Origin: Hymenobacter baengnokdamensis
Lineage (GTDB): Bacteria; Bacteroidota; Bacteroidia; Cytophagales; Hymenobacteraceae
Assembly (NCBI RefSeq): GCF_008728635.1
Contig: NZ_CP044285.1
Location: forward strand, 1-64,000
Direction: 5' to 3'
Length of the DNA stretch: 64,000 nucleotides
This document shows positions 41,801 through 50,955 of the stretch, one piece after another. Both the position numbers and the translations under genes were made by a program. The notes below the pieces were generated by a model. That model was given only the letters and a program-made list of their open reading frames with translations. It did not search any database and was not told the origin of the DNA. The stretch's first letter is position 1, and each line of letters begins with the position of its first letter.

Positions 41801-43466
41801 CACCAACCTGGGCGGCACCGGCCGCGGGCAGCTGCTGCTGGGCGGCATGTTTGGGGCACCTACCCTGGCCGGCGCCGTTGATGTGACCGATGGGCGCTTC
41901 ACGTTTGGCTACCTGGGCACCACCTACCATTTTGCCGACCGCATCAGCTTCACAACCACTTCTATCGGGTTTAACAAAGTGCAGCTGCGCGACCAGCAGG
42001 GCAACGTGGGCACGGTGGATGGCATTATCCGCCACCAGGGCTTCCAGAATATGTCGCTGGAGATGAGCGCCAGCTTCCGCAAGTTTCAGGTGCTGCACAC
42101 CACCCGGCGCGACAACGACCTGTACTTCGGCACGGCGTACGCTACCGGCACGGCCACCGTGCGCGGCCCGGTCGACGACCTCGTGGTAGACGTCCGGGCT
42201 ACTTCCGAAGCCGGCACGCGCCTGGCGCTGCCCCTCGACAACGCCGCCAAAGCCGAGCAGGCCAGCTACATCAAGTTTGTGAGCCGCAACCTGCCCGACT
42301 CGGTGCGCCGCCGCCAGGCCCGGCAGGCGGCGCTCCTGGCCGAACAGAATAAAGTCGACCTCTCGGGTATTCAGCTGAATATGAACTTGACGGTGACGCC
42401 CGACGCCTACCTGGAGATTTTGCTCGATGAGAGCACCGGCGACGTAATTCGGGGGGCGGCCACCGGCCAGCTGCGCCTGAACATCGACACGCGCGGCGAT
42501 TTTAATATGTACGGGCAGGTCGAGATTGTGCGCGGCGCCTACAACTTCACGCTGCAAGGTCTTGTTAATAAAGAGTTTGTGGTGCAGCCGGGCGGCGTCA
42601 TTACCTGGAACGGCGACCCGCTCGATGGCCAGATGAACGTGACGGCCACCTACACCCAGCGCACTTCCCTGGCCCCGATTCTGCAAAGCACCGGGGCGGG
42701 CACGGGCGCCGCGGTGGTGCCCGTTACGGCCGTCATGAACCTGACCGGGCCGCTGCTGCTGCCGGTAATCAAGCTGGCGCTGGAGTTTGACGATGCGCCC
42801 AGCTCGCTGCAAAACGACCTGGCCTCGTTTATTGCCCTGCTGCGCAACGACGAGCAGGAGTTAAACCGTCAGGTATTTAGCCTGCTGGTTTTCAGGACTT
42901 TATCTCCGCAAAACAGCAACAGCTTCAGCGGTATTTCGCTCACGGGCCAGAACAACGCGGTGCAGAACAGCCTGGGCCAGATTATTTCCTCGCAGCTCGG
43001 CCTGCTCACATCGCAGATTGACCAGAACCTGGAAATTGACTTCAACATCAGCGGCCTCACCGCCGACCAGCTCCAGGCGCTGCAACTGCGCCTGAGCTAC
43101 TCGTTTCTGGGCGGCCGCCTGCGCCTCACCCGCGAGGGGGGCATCAGCAATTCCAACAGCGCTAACATTAACCCCGCCACCGGCCTGCCCTATACCCAGA
43201 CTTCGCTGATTGGCGATTTCAGCCTGGAGTATTTTCTGCGGCCCGACGGGAAGTTTCGGGCCAAGCTGCGCTACGAAACCACCCCGCGCGACAACCTCGT
43301 GACGACCGTAAACCAGCCCCGCGCCGGGGTTTCGCTGCTGAATACCAAGGAGTTTAATAACATCAGCGAGCTGTTTAGCCGCGAAGCGCCCAGCCGCCGT
43401 GAGCGCGCCACCCGCCGCGCCCGCGAAGTGCTGACGGTGGAGGAAGACAAGCGCACGAATCTGTAA
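38862..43466 (+). CDS. tamB: TamB/DUF490 family outer-membrane assembly protein
   Basis: A 1534-residue AsmA/TamB-type bridge protein that spans the periplasm and carries lipids or assists outer-membrane protein assembly. I use the GTG at 38862, which places RRFLHILLKILLGLAVVLVL as the N-terminal membrane anchor. The body is repeated beta strands with alternating hydrophobic residues, consistent with a long taco-shaped groove. The C-terminal DUF490 domain is recognisable from about 1190 (RGAATGQLRLNIDTRGDFNM, YGQVEIVRGAYNFTLQGLVN, FVVQPGGVITWNGDPLDGQM) and ends with a beta-rich DFSLEYFLRPDGKF segment. A TamA/BamA partner is not in the window. Confidence 0.92.
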   Translation: MRRFLHILLKILLGLAVVLVLAVGGILLALRVPSVQTRVAHQVAEVLTRKLGQDVEIGSVDVRPFSHVLLEGVRVLDRRGGELFGVGQADADIKLFSVFDPRHLHVGTLTLTEPRFVLRDVAGRPDSTTLDQFLAAIKRLSGAPDTSTTSKPFDFQLHEVAIRNGHFAIERPDRPREAFYGRAIDYDHLVADSIYANISQLNWKTDTLRARIAGLRTVETPSHTRLRELTADIQYNKHFWEFNNLTLRVGRSELRKYVRFEYKRFGNFSDFNDSMRVVTQLRGAKLYTDDIAKFAPDLAALKDSVFISGDAKGYVRDFQIKNLDVRYGRRTHIVASRAHADNLPHWRESLIDLRLQPSQIDAADLRRFLPASANKLVQRLGLVKLDGQFVGFYNDFVGKARFDTALGALSTDVNLKTKSDFDHAVYEGTVHSTAFNVGKFIGDESIIRDVSVDGRVTGTGFVPPIAKGHAVVTVPAIWLAGYRYHNLSLDGDFAGQGFKGKVTANDPAARLTATGDFNLDPRHQHIDVLANVAHANLGALGLLAVPLTVSTTARVNLRGTQLDSLLGTAQLRGSHFTLRNKSLDLDTLDVRSTRNSRGQRQVKLNSELVDLTANGAFEFAAVVQDLTTLWHEYRLNFESNAAATAAYYQRKRQRRLPTYAIELDLDLKHINPVLNLFVPELQIADNSSIDGSFRQGETSILQLGGKFDSIWYGPVHTIATEFDFTTSKLPYQPEVLAQTSFTSGHQVLPTLGRTEKFVLEGVWDQQRISFSTSLAQSGTTNRAAINGTLEFLPRAVQVIFRRSGLHLLDQDYSIAADNSVRISDYGKVLDIQNFVLSHGNERLSAQGVISPDPHQPPLKLDIANFDLSSLSSVINQHLGGRLNMQAAVSGIYNQLDINSTLAVDSLVYEGTPIGQVAGRGDWDNPSSQLRLNLDVARQQQRVLTVTGYLAPASLTQQFNLTGELNDAPVVLAQPFLGGLLTNLGGTGRGQLLLGGMFGAPTLAGAVDVTDGRFTFGYLGTTYHFADRISFTTTSIGFNKVQLRDQQGNVGTVDGIIRHQGFQNMSLEMSASFRKFQVLHTTRRDNDLYFGTAYATGTATVRGPVDDLVVDVRATSEAGTRLALPLDNAAKAEQASYIKFVSRNLPDSVRRRQARQAALLAEQNKVDLSGIQLNMNLTVTPDAYLEILLDESTGDVIRGAATGQLRLNIDTRGDFNMYGQVEIVRGAYNFTLQGLVNKEFVVQPGGVITWNGDPLDGQMNVTATYTQRTSLAPILQSTGAGTGAAVVPVTAVMNLTGPLLLPVIKLALEFDDAPSSLQNDLASFIALLRNDEQELNRQVFSLLVFRTLSPQNSNSFSGISLTGQNNAVQNSLGQIISSQLGLLTSQIDQNLEIDFNISGLTADQLQALQLRLSYSFLGGRLRLTREGGISNSNSANINPATGLPYTQTSLIGDFSLEYFLRPDGKFRAKLRYETTPRDNLVTTVNQPRAGVSLLNTKEFNNISELFSREAPSRRERATRRAREVLTVEEDKRTNL

Positions 43467-43565
43467 GTTATCAGCAATCAACGGTTTGCCCTGATGAGTA
43501 CAACGAAGCAGCGCGCCTCAAGGACAGCTGGTTATTTTCAATGACAGGCGATTAAAAGCCGGGCG

Positions 43566-43573
43566 TACCTTTG
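43566..43573 (+). promoter_or_regulatory. Bacteroidota -7 promoter element (TACCTTTG) before ftsX
   Basis: A perfect TAnnTTTG match ending 7 bp before the ftsX ATG at 43581, so the transcript would be nearly leaderless. It is the likely promoter for the ftsX-DUF3098-uppP-truB-ribF run. Confidence 0.6.
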
Positions 43574-43580
43574 CGGCTCT

Positions 43581-44465
43581 ATGGCCAAGCCCCGCAAAAA
43601 GAAACTCGGCTCCTACCCTACCCTGCTGGTGGTGTTTAGCATTACGCTGGCGCTTACCGTCATCGGGTTATTTGGCCTGCTGCTGCTGCACGCGCACAAG
43701 CTGGGCGAAGTAGTGCGCGAAAACCTGGAAGTGCAGGTGTACCTTGAGCGCAACCTGCCCGAAACCGAGCTGCTGCGCCTGCAGCAAGACCTGGAGCACC
43801 AGCCCTACGTGGCCGAGCTGGAAGGCCGCCCGCAGGTACGCTTCGTGAGCAAGGAAGAAGGCGCCCGCCAGCTGCTGGAAACCACCGGCGAGGATTTTCA
43901 CAATTTCTTGGATGACAACCCGTTGCGGGATGCGTACGTGCTCAAAATCCGTCCCGAATACACCGACACCACCCACCTGCGCCTGCTGGGCCGCAGCCTG
44001 GGCCAGCAGCGCGGCGTGTTTGAGGTGCAATACCCCAAGAGCTTGTTTACCAGCATCAACCAAAACCTGGAGCGCGTGAGCCTGCTGCTGCTGGGCTTTG
44101 CGGCCGTGCTGGTGCTCGTGGTGGTTATTCTGATTAATAATACTATCAAGCTGGCCATGTTTTCGCAGCGCCTGCTCATTCGGTCCATGCAACTCGTGGG
44201 CGCCACGCGGTTCTTTATCCAGCAGCCATTCCTGCGGCGGGCTACCTGGCAGGGCCTGGCCAGCGGGGTGCTGGCCGTGCTGGTGCTGCTGAGTCTGCTG
44301 CAATACGCTTACCTTGAAATTGCCCAGCTGCGCCTGCTGCGCGACGACCACCTGATTGGGCTACTGCTGCTGGGGGTGCTGGCGCTGGGCACGGCCATCG
44401 GCTTTTTCAGCTCTTATTGGGCAGTAAATAAATATTTGAATGTTTCGCTAGACGAGCTTTACTAA
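43581..44465 (+). CDS. ftsX: Cell division ABC-type permease FtsX
   Basis: Inner-membrane protein of 294 residues that with FtsE activates peptidoglycan hydrolases at the septum. It has the FtsX layout: cytoplasmic basic N-terminus (MAKPRKKKLGSYPT), TM1 (LLVVFSITLALTVIGLFGLL), a periplasmic domain of about 130 residues (including VYLERNLPETELLRLQQDLE and VRFVSKEEGARQLLETTGED), and three C-terminal TMs. The cytoplasmic loop carries RLLIRSMQLVGATRFFIQQP, the FtsE-contact region. ftsE is not adjacent, as is common in Bacteroidota. Confidence 0.94.
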   Translation: MAKPRKKKLGSYPTLLVVFSITLALTVIGLFGLLLLHAHKLGEVVRENLEVQVYLERNLPETELLRLQQDLEHQPYVAELEGRPQVRFVSKEEGARQLLETTGEDFHNFLDDNPLRDAYVLKIRPEYTDTTHLRLLGRSLGQQRGVFEVQYPKSLFTSINQNLERVSLLLLGFAAVLVLVVVILINNTIKLAMFSQRLLIRSMQLVGATRFFIQQPFLRRATWQGLASGVLAVLVLLSLLQYAYLEIAQLRLLRDDHLIGLLLLGVLALGTAIGFFSSYWAVNKYLNVSLDELY

Positions 44466-44479
44466 CTCCTCACCCGCTT

Positions 44480-44824
44480 ATGCAACCTACCACTCCTGCC
44501 CCGCGCTTCGCTTTCGGCCCCCGCAACTACCGCCTGATGTGGGTAGGCCTGGCCGTGCTGGCCGTCGGCTTCATCACCATGATGCTCGACAAAGCCGACT
44601 ACGGAGAGGGCTTCCTGGGCCTTACGCTGGGTCCGATTTTGCTGTTTATAGGCTTCATAATTGAGTTTGCGGCCATTATGGTGCGTAGCAATCCCGGCGA
44701 GCTGGCCCCAGTGGCCCCGGCTGCGCCGGTAGCGGCGGCTCCCCTCGCAGCCGACTTAAAGCCGGCTGTGGCCCCGACGCCAACGCCCACTCCTAGCAAG
44801 CCCGCCTACAAACGCCCCGGCTAA
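44480..44824 (+). CDS. DUF3098 family membrane protein
   Basis: A 114-residue protein with two transmembrane helices (about 19-36 and 50-70): [31 protein letters not shown], and [20 protein letters not shown]. This is the DUF3098 pattern, regularly found between ftsX and uppP in Bacteroidota. The Ala/Pro tail (about 78-114) is low complexity. Function is unknown, and the neighbours suggest a division or cell-wall role. The 14-bp gap after ftsX indicates one transcript. Confidence 0.88.
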   Translation: MQPTTPAPRFAFGPRNYRLMWVGLAVLAVGFITMMLDKADYGEGFLGLTLGPILLFIGFIIEFAAIMVRSNPGELAPVAPAAPVAAAPLAADLKPAVAPTPTPTPSKPAYKRPG

Positions 44825-44849
44825 TCTGCCAATAAACTACCTCTACCCA

Positions 44850-45680
44850 ATGACTTACTGGCACGCGCTGCTGCTGGCTATCGTGGAAGGACTCACCGAG
44901 TTTTTACCCGTATCGAGTACCGGCCACATGATTATTGCCTCGCGGCTGCTGGGCATGGAGATGACTCCGTTTGCCAAGCTATTTCTGGTCGTTATTCAGC
45001 TCGGGGCTATCCTGTCGGTGCTGGTGGTGTACTGGAAGCGCTTTTTCCAGAGCATTGACTTTTACCTGAAGCTGCTGGTAGCTTTTCTACCGATTGTGGT
45101 AGTGGGCCTGCTGCTCAAAAAGCACATCGACGCCCTGCTCGAATCGGTGACGACGGTGGGCATTATGCTGCTGCTGGGCGGCGTCGTACTGCTATTCGTT
45201 GACAAATGGTTTCCGCAGGAAGACCCTCGGGAAGGGGGCCATCCCGTTACCAACCCCAGCTTTAAGGAAGCGCTGGTTATCGGCCTGTTTCAGTGCCTGG
45301 CCGTGGTGCCGGGCGTGAGCCGGTCGGCGGCCACCATTATCGGCGGCCTCACTCAGCGGCTGACGCGCCGGGCAGCGGCCGAGTTTGCCTTCTTTCTGGC
45401 CATGCCCACGATGGCCGCCGCGGCCGCGAAGGACATCTACGACTACTATAAAGAAGCTCACAGCCACGGCACCAGCCTGAGCCACCTGTTTTCGGGCGAC
45501 GAAGTAAAGCTGCTGCTGCTGGGCAACGTAGTCGCGTTTGTGGTGGCCCTGCTGGCCATCCGGCTTTTCGTGGGCTTTGTGGCGAAATACGGCTTTCGCG
45601 CATTCGGCATCTACCGCATTATCGTGGGGGGCCTGCTGCTGTTGATGCTGGGCCTGGGTGTTAACCTGGAGCTGGTATGA
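44850..45680 (+). CDS. uppP: Undecaprenyl-diphosphatase
   Basis: Integral membrane phosphatase that recycles undecaprenyl diphosphate to the monophosphate carrier used for peptidoglycan and O-antigen; its overexpression gives bacitracin resistance. The 276-residue protein has about eight TMs and both signature motifs, [20 protein letters not shown] and [16 protein letters not shown]. Its stop overlaps the truB start (ATGA at 45677), so the two are translationally coupled. Confidence 0.96.
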   Translation: MTYWHALLLAIVEGLTEFLPVSSTGHMIIASRLLGMEMTPFAKLFLVVIQLGAILSVLVVYWKRFFQSIDFYLKLLVAFLPIVVVGLLLKKHIDALLESVTTVGIMLLLGGVVLLFVDKWFPQEDPREGGHPVTNPSFKEALVIGLFQCLAVVPGVSRSAATIIGGLTQRLTRRAAAEFAFFLAMPTMAAAAAKDIYDYYKEAHSHGTSLSHLFSGDEVKLLLLGNVVAFVVALLAIRLFVGFVAKYGFRAFGIYRIIVGGLLLLMLGLGVNLELV

Positions 45681-46516
45681 GGGAGAAAAAGCAGCTGGCC
45701 GATTTCGACTTTGAGGCGGGCGAAGTGCTGCTGCTCGATAAGCCGCTGACCTGGAGCTCGTTTGACGTGGTGCGCAAGGTGAAGAACACCCTGCGCCCGC
45801 GCAAGATTGGCCATGCCGGCACCCTCGACCCCCTGGCCACCGGCCTGCTGATTCTCTGCACCGGCAAAAAAACCAAGGAAATAGACCTGATTCAGGCGCA
45901 GGAAAAAGAATACGAGGGCACCTTTCGCCTGGGTCAGACCACGCCCAGCTTCGACCTCGAAACGCCCGTGGATGCCGAGCGGCCCTACGAGCACCTGACG
46001 CCCCAAGCAATTGCGGCCGCCGTGGGTGCCTTTTTGGGTAAAATCGAGCAGACGCCCCCGCTTTTTTCGGCGGTGAAGGTAGACGGGCAACGGGCCTACG
46101 AGCTGGCCCGCAAGGGCGAGGAAGCCGTTATCAAGCCGAAAACCATCGAGATTAAAGCGTTTGAGCTCACGCGCATTGCCCTGCCGGAAATCGACTTTCG
46201 GGTGGTGTGCTCCAAGGGGACTTACATCCGCAGCCTGGCCCGCGACCTGGGCGCGGCCCTGGGCTGTGGCGCGCACCTCACGCGCCTGGTGCGCACCCGC
46301 ATCGGCAGCTACCAGCTCGCCGATGCCTGGACGATAGCGGAGGTCCAGGCCCTGCGCCCGCCCCACCCCGAGGCCGCAGCTGCTGGCCGCGCCGAGCGCC
46401 CGCCCCGCGAGCGCAGGCCGGTGGCCCGGACCGGCCTCGACTACTACGCGGCCCAGCAGGCAGCAGCCACGGCCGCGCAGGTGCCGGATGCACCGCCCCC
46501 ATCCGAATCTGCGTAA
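45677..46516 (+). CDS. truB: tRNA pseudouridine(55) synthase
   Basis: Makes pseudouridine 55 in the T loop of tRNAs. The 279-residue protein has [20 protein letters not shown], the catalytic loop [20 protein letters not shown] (Asp51), [19 protein letters not shown], and the thumb region [18 protein letters not shown] without its first residue ([18 protein letters not shown]). The C-terminus has an Ala/Pro-rich, Arg-rich tail longer than the E. coli core. It follows uppP with a 4-bp overlap. Confidence 0.96.
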   Translation: MREKKQLADFDFEAGEVLLLDKPLTWSSFDVVRKVKNTLRPRKIGHAGTLDPLATGLLILCTGKKTKEIDLIQAQEKEYEGTFRLGQTTPSFDLETPVDAERPYEHLTPQAIAAAVGAFLGKIEQTPPLFSAVKVDGQRAYELARKGEEAVIKPKTIEIKAFELTRIALPEIDFRVVCSKGTYIRSLARDLGAALGCGAHLTRLVRTRIGSYQLADAWTIAEVQALRPPHPEAAAAGRAERPPRERRPVARTGLDYYAAQQAAATAAQVPDAPPPSESA

Positions 46517-46545
46517 TTGGCCTACGCTGCTCAACACTGCTTTCT

Positions 46546-47496
46546 ATGGTTGTTATTACCGACCCAGCCTCCTTTCCTTATCTCCCCAATGCCGTGGTTA
46601 CGAGCGGCACCTTTGATGGGGTACACCGGGGGCATCAGCGCATTCTGGGGCGGCTGCGGCAGGTAGCCGACGCGGTGGGCGGCGTGGCCGTAGTTATCAC
46701 TTATTGGCCTCACCCGCGCCTGGTGCTGGGCCCGCCCCCTTCGCACCCCGAGCTGCTGGAGCTGCAGCTGCTTAATACGCTGGAAGAGCGCACGGCCCGG
46801 CTGGCCGAGTTCGGCGTCGATTACCTGCTGGTAATGCCCTTCACCCGCGAGTTTGCCGAGTGGACGTCGGAAGAATATATTCAGAAATTACTATTAAACA
46901 CCGTTCATGCCCGCCACCTGGTTATCGGCTACGACCACCGCTTTGGCAAAAACCGGGAGGGCAGCTTCGAGTACCTGAGCCAGCACGCCGGCCGCTACGG
47001 CTTTACGGTAGAGGAGATTCCGCGCCAGGATGTGGACGCCGTGGGCGTGAGCAGCACCCGCACCCGGCGGGCACTGCGGGCCGGCGACGTGGCTACGGCC
47101 ACGGCCTACCTCGGCTATCAGTACCCGCTTACGGGCCTGGTGGTGACGGGCCAGCAGCTGGGCCGCACCATCGGCTACCCTACTGCCAACCTCAGCGTGC
47201 CCGAGAAGCTGAAGCTGGTGCCGGCCCAGGGTATTTATGCGGTGTGGGCCACTACGGCGGCCGGCACCCGGCACCCGGCCATGCTCAGCATCGGCGTGCG
47301 GCCTACCATTGGCGAGGGGCTGGCGCAAACCATTGAGGTAAACCTGCTTGATTTTAGCGGCGACCTGTACGGGCAATACCTGACGCTCGAATTCGTTGCC
47401 TGGCTGCGGGGCGAGGAGAAATACGACGGGCTCGACGCCCTCAAAGCCCAGCTGGCGCTGGATGCCCAGGCCACCCGCGCCGCCCTGGCTTGCTAA
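46546..47496 (+). CDS. ribF: Bifunctional riboflavin kinase / FAD synthetase
   Basis: Makes FMN and FAD from riboflavin. The ATG at 46546 gives 316 residues, the usual length; the longer frame starting at 46207 overlaps truB and is rejected. The N-terminal adenylyltransferase domain has VTSGTFDGVHRGHQRILGRL, VITYWPHPRLVLG, VIGYDHRFGKNREGSFEYL and VSSTRTRRALRAGDVATA. The C-terminal kinase domain has GRTIGYPTANLSVPEKLKL, LSIGVRPTIGEGLAQTIEVN and FDG-like LLDFSGDLYGQYLTLEFVAW. It follows truB by 29 bp. Confidence 0.96.
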   Translation: MVVITDPASFPYLPNAVVTSGTFDGVHRGHQRILGRLRQVADAVGGVAVVITYWPHPRLVLGPPPSHPELLELQLLNTLEERTARLAEFGVDYLLVMPFTREFAEWTSEEYIQKLLLNTVHARHLVIGYDHRFGKNREGSFEYLSQHAGRYGFTVEEIPRQDVDAVGVSSTRTRRALRAGDVATATAYLGYQYPLTGLVVTGQQLGRTIGYPTANLSVPEKLKLVPAQGIYAVWATTAAGTRHPAMLSIGVRPTIGEGLAQTIEVNLLDFSGDLYGQYLTLEFVAWLRGEEKYDGLDALKAQLALDAQATRAALAC

Positions 47497-47512
47497 TTGC
47501 TGACTGCTGCTT

Positions 47513-48751
47513 ATGATTAAATTGCGCATTGTATTGCTATGGGTTTTCGGGCTGGGAATGCTGGGTACGGCCCGGGCGCAGGGCCGCGTCAGCGGCGTAG
47601 TGCTCGACTCGGCTACCCAAAAGCCGCTTTCCTTTGCCAGCGTGTTTCTGGCCAATACTACGCTGGGCGCCACTACCACCGAGCAGGGGCAGTTTGAGTT
47701 TCCGCGGGTGCCGGCCGGCACCTACGACCTCGTCGGCTCGTACGTGGGCTACCGCCTGGGCAAGCAGAGCATCACCGTGGGCGCGGGCGCGGCCAAGCAG
47801 GAAGTGACCCTGCGGCTGGGCTCCAGCGGGGCCACGCTGGGCGAGGTAGTGGTGAGCGCCAACCCGCACCGGGAGGAAGACTACAAGAAGTTTACCGACT
47901 TTTTCCTGGGAGAAAGCACGTTTTCGCGGCAGTGCCACATCACCAACCCCAAAGACGTAGTGGTGTACACCAACGACTCGACCCACGAGCTGACGGCCTC
48001 GGCCCGCAACTTCGTGCAGGTGGAGAACCAGGCGTTGGGCTATCGGCTGAAATACTTCGGCATGTTCTTCACCTATAATACGGACGACGAGTCAATTACC
48101 TTCAATGGCCTGCCGGTATTTGAAGAAATGACACCCCGCGACGAGGCGCAGCGCCAGCAGTGGGATGCCAACCGCGTGACGGCCTACATCGGCTCGTTTC
48201 CGCATTTTTTACGCAGCGTTTACACCAATACCCTGCGCGCCAATAACTTCCTGACTCAGCAGGTGCGCCTCACGCCCAACCCGCGCTTTGTACGCCTCAG
48301 CCAGCTGCGAAAGCGGCCGGCCGGTTCGCTCACGGCAGCCGAGCAGGACTCGCTGGCCCGGCTCGGCAGCGTAGCCCCGGCCTTCGCCACGCTCTTTCCG
48401 GCTGCCCGGCCCATCGATAGCCTGCGCCGCGTATCGGACGATGGCCATGTTTTCCTGCGCTTTACCGGTGAGCTGCAGGTGGCTCACTTTGGCGAAGCTC
48501 CCGACCCGCAGTACGACGCTCCCATGGCCACGCTCGGCCCCGAGCCCCGCCGGCAGCCCTACCCGGCCCAGCGCGAGGTGTCGCGCCTGCGTCTGCAGGC
48601 GCGCGAGGCCGAGATTCGCCCCAACGGCTCGCTACGCGACCCGCTGGCTGTCTCGACCGGCGAATACTGGGGCTTTGAGAAAATCGGCGAGTTTTTACCG
48701 CTTGATTATCAGCCTCCCGCAACGGCTGATAAAGCAGGCCCAGGTAAATAG
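47513..48751 (+). CDS. Secreted CarboxypepD_reg-like domain protein, paralogue 1
   Basis: A 412-residue envelope protein. The signal peptide (MIKLRIVLLWVFGLGMLGTA, cleavage near ARAQ) is followed by a carboxypeptidase D regulatory-like Ig domain (about 24-105: VSGVVLDSATQKPLSFASVF, LGATTTEQGQFEFPRVPAG, GSYVGYRLGKQ). LGEVVVSANPHREEDYKKF then leads into a roughly 290-residue domain of unknown function. It resembles SusC-family N-termini but has no TonB plug or barrel, and matches a group of Bacteroidota proteins annotated only by the N-terminal domain. A close paralogue lies directly downstream. Confidence 0.82.
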   Translation: MIKLRIVLLWVFGLGMLGTARAQGRVSGVVLDSATQKPLSFASVFLANTTLGATTTEQGQFEFPRVPAGTYDLVGSYVGYRLGKQSITVGAGAAKQEVTLRLGSSGATLGEVVVSANPHREEDYKKFTDFFLGESTFSRQCHITNPKDVVVYTNDSTHELTASARNFVQVENQALGYRLKYFGMFFTYNTDDESITFNGLPVFEEMTPRDEAQRQQWDANRVTAYIGSFPHFLRSVYTNTLRANNFLTQQVRLTPNPRFVRLSQLRKRPAGSLTAAEQDSLARLGSVAPAFATLFPAARPIDSLRRVSDDGHVFLRFTGELQVAHFGEAPDPQYDAPMATLGPEPRRQPYPAQREVSRLRLQAREAEIRPNGSLRDPLAVSTGEYWGFEKIGEFLPLDYQPPATADKAGPGK

Positions 48752-48893
48752 CATGTTGCTTTTTCGGATACTTCCTAAATATATTAATTTTATTATATTT
48801 ATCCTAAACCTGGCTACTATCTTAGCTTAGCTCTATCAACTACTACTTGCCCTAGTACTTTCGCTCGCTGCTAACCGAGTAAAACACCCTGGC

Positions 48894-50129
48894 ATGTACC
48901 GACTACTTGTTGCCCTGCTGCTTCCACTTTCCCGGCTGGCGACAGCGCAGGCGGTGCTCAGCGGCACCGTGCTCGACTCGCTAACGCACCAGCCCCTGCC
49001 ATTCGCCAGCGTGTTTCTGGCTACCACCACGCTGGGCGCCACTACCAACGAGCAAGGCCACTTTGATTTTGCGCGCATTCCGCTGGGCAGCTACGACCTC
49101 GTGGCTTCTTACGTAGGCTATAGCCTGGGCAAGCAGCGGGTGGTAATAGCTGCCGGAGCCGCTCCTCAACAGCTCACGTTCAGCCTCTTGCCTTCGGCCA
49201 ACCACCTCGGCGAGGTGGTAGTGCGGGCTTCCAACCCGCATCGCGCCGACGATTACCGCAAGTTTAAAGAGCTGTTTTTAGGAAGTACCTCGTTCTCGAA
49301 ACAGTGCAGCATCGTCAATCACAAAGACCTGGACGTTTATTACGACGTCGTTAAACGAGAGCTTAATGCAACGGCCAGCAACTACATACAGGTTGATAAC
49401 CAGGCGCTTGGCTATCACATCAAATATTATGGCCTGCGCTTCAGGTGCCAGTTTGCCCAGGATATTATCAGCTTTTATGGCCAGCCGGTGTTCGAAGAGA
49501 TGACCCCGCGCAACGAGCGCCAGCAGCAAATTTGGGTAGCTAACCGCGCAACGGCTTATTACGGCTCGCTCACGCATTTTTTGAAAAGCGTCTACGACAA
49601 CCAGGTGCAGGAGGCAGGCTTTCTGATGCAGCAGGTACGCCTCATACCCAATACCCACCTTGCCCATAATGATAGTATGCGCCTGGCCTTGCTGCATAAG
49701 TATAGATATACGCGGCTCTTCTTCACCCCTGCCGAAGAAGATTCGATAAGCAAATGGGTTAAAGCACCGAAAGCATTTGCGGTGCTTCATACCGCCGCCC
49801 GCCCCATTGATAGTGTACGCCGCGTATCGACCGATAAAGCGCACATCTTTTTACGCTTTACCCAAGAGCTGCAAGTAGCCTATTTTGGCGAAACGCCCGA
49901 CCCACTCTACCGCATAGGGATGGCGACAATAGGGCCACCCGGCGCGCCCGCTCCGCGTAATCGAGAAGTATCGCGGCTTCGGCTGTTAGTACCTGAAGCT
50001 GAGATACAACCCAATGGGAAACTGCTGAATCCGATAGCCGTCTTTACCAGCGAGTACATGGGTTTCGAAAAAATGGGTGAATTTTTGCCCGTGAATTACG
50101 TGCCTCCCGCTTCGCCCTCCCACCCATGA
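48894..50129 (+). CDS. Secreted CarboxypepD_reg-like domain protein, paralogue 2
   Basis: A 411-residue tandem paralogue of the preceding gene, colinear from end to end: [94 protein letters not shown] and [17 protein letters not shown] all have counterparts. The signal peptide is [19 protein letters not shown]. The middle (about 49300-49750) is more AT-rich than copy 1. Its stop overlaps the scoA start (ATGA at 50126), so expression is coupled to the CoA-transferase. An AT-rich 142-bp gap separates the two copies. Confidence 0.82.
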   Translation: MYRLLVALLLPLSRLATAQAVLSGTVLDSLTHQPLPFASVFLATTTLGATTNEQGHFDFARIPLGSYDLVASYVGYSLGKQRVVIAAGAAPQQLTFSLLPSANHLGEVVVRASNPHRADDYRKFKELFLGSTSFSKQCSIVNHKDLDVYYDVVKRELNATASNYIQVDNQALGYHIKYYGLRFRCQFAQDIISFYGQPVFEEMTPRNERQQQIWVANRATAYYGSLTHFLKSVYDNQVQEAGFLMQQVRLIPNTHLAHNDSMRLALLHKYRYTRLFFTPAEEDSISKWVKAPKAFAVLHTAARPIDSVRRVSTDKAHIFLRFTQELQVAYFGETPDPLYRIGMATIGPPGAPAPRNREVSRLRLLVPEAEIQPNGKLLNPIAVFTSEYMGFEKMGEFLPVNYVPPASPSHP

Positions 50130-50824
50130 TAACCAAAACTGTGGCCGACGCCCAGGCTGCCCTCACAGGCCTGACCGACGGTATGACCCTGATGCTCGGC
50201 GGCTTCGGCCTCTGCGGCATTCCCGAAAACGCCATTCAGGAGCTGCTGCGCCTGGGCGTGAAAGACCTCACTTGCATCTCCAACAACGCGGGCGTCGATG
50301 ATTTCGGCATTGGCCTGCTGCTGCAAAAGCGGCAGGTAAAGAAAATGATTTCAAGCTACGTGGGCGAAAATGCCGAGTTTGAGCGCCAGCTGCTGGCCGG
50401 CGAGCTCGAAGTGGAGCTCATTCCGCAGGGCACGCTGGCCGAGCGCTGCCGGGCCGGCGGGGCGGGCATCCCGGCCTTCTACACGCCGGCCGGCTACGGC
50501 ACCGAAGTGGGCGAAGGCAAGGAAAGCCGCGAATTTAATGGCAAGATGTATCTGCTCGAAACGGGCCTCACCGCCGATTTTGCCCTCGTAAAGGCCTGGA
50601 AAGGCGACACGGCCGGCAACCTTATCTACAAGGGCACGGCCCGCAACTTTAACCCTATGATGGCCACGGCCGGCAAAATCACGGTGGCCGAGGTCGAAGA
50701 GCTGGTGCCGGCCGGCGAGCTGGACCCTAATCAGATTCATACGCCGGGTATTTTCGTGCAACGCATCTTTCAGGGCCAGCACTACGAGAAGCGCATCGAG
50801 CAGCGCACGGTACGCACGTCCTGA
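50126..50824 (+). CDS. scoA: 3-oxoacid CoA-transferase subunit A
   Basis: Alpha subunit of a succinyl-CoA:3-oxoacid (acetoacetate) CoA-transferase used in ketone-body or branched-chain amino acid breakdown. The 232-residue protein has [80 protein letters not shown] and [20 protein letters not shown], all typical of the SCOT family. It starts within the stop of the upstream envelope gene. The beta subunit follows after a 131-bp gap holding a large palindrome. Confidence 0.95.
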   Translation: MITKTVADAQAALTGLTDGMTLMLGGFGLCGIPENAIQELLRLGVKDLTCISNNAGVDDFGIGLLLQKRQVKKMISSYVGENAEFERQLLAGELEVELIPQGTLAERCRAGGAGIPAFYTPAGYGTEVGEGKESREFNGKMYLLETGLTADFALVKAWKGDTAGNLIYKGTARNFNPMMATAGKITVAEVEELVPAGELDPNQIHTPGIFVQRIFQGQHYEKRIEQRTVRTS

Positions 50825-50836
50825 ATTGAGGAGAAC

Positions 50837-50936
50837 AGGCGGTCATGCTAAGCTTGTCGAAGCATCTCGCTTGCGCCACCTGCCTACACGCTCGCGATTC
50901 GGGCGAGATGCTTCGACAAGCTCAGCATGACCGCCT
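50837..50936. repeat. Large palindromic repeat between scoA and scoB
   Basis: Arms 50837-50870 and 50903-50936 (34 nt each) pair with a single mismatch (A50850/C50923) around a 32-base loop. The arm contains GGTCATGCTAAGCTTGTCGA and AGCATCTCGC. This sequence belongs to a widespread palindrome type that gives rise to short spurious proteins beginning MLSLSKHL. It sits inside what should be a two-gene operon, 20 bp before the scoB ATG. Confidence 0.9.
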
Positions 50937-50955
50937 TTTCCCACCTAAATTTTAT

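Noticed and set aside
41787..42812. 341-codon frame opposite tamB
   Set aside because: The DUF490 domain on the plus strand is intact through this segment, so the minus frame is a shadow.
46207..46545. N-terminal extension of ribF
   Set aside because: It overlaps truB in another frame; the ATG at 46546 gives a normal-length RibF.
50845..50955. N-terminal extension of scoB beginning MLSLSKHL
   Set aside because: It is translated from the palindrome; such MLSLSKHL starts are a known artefact of this repeat type.
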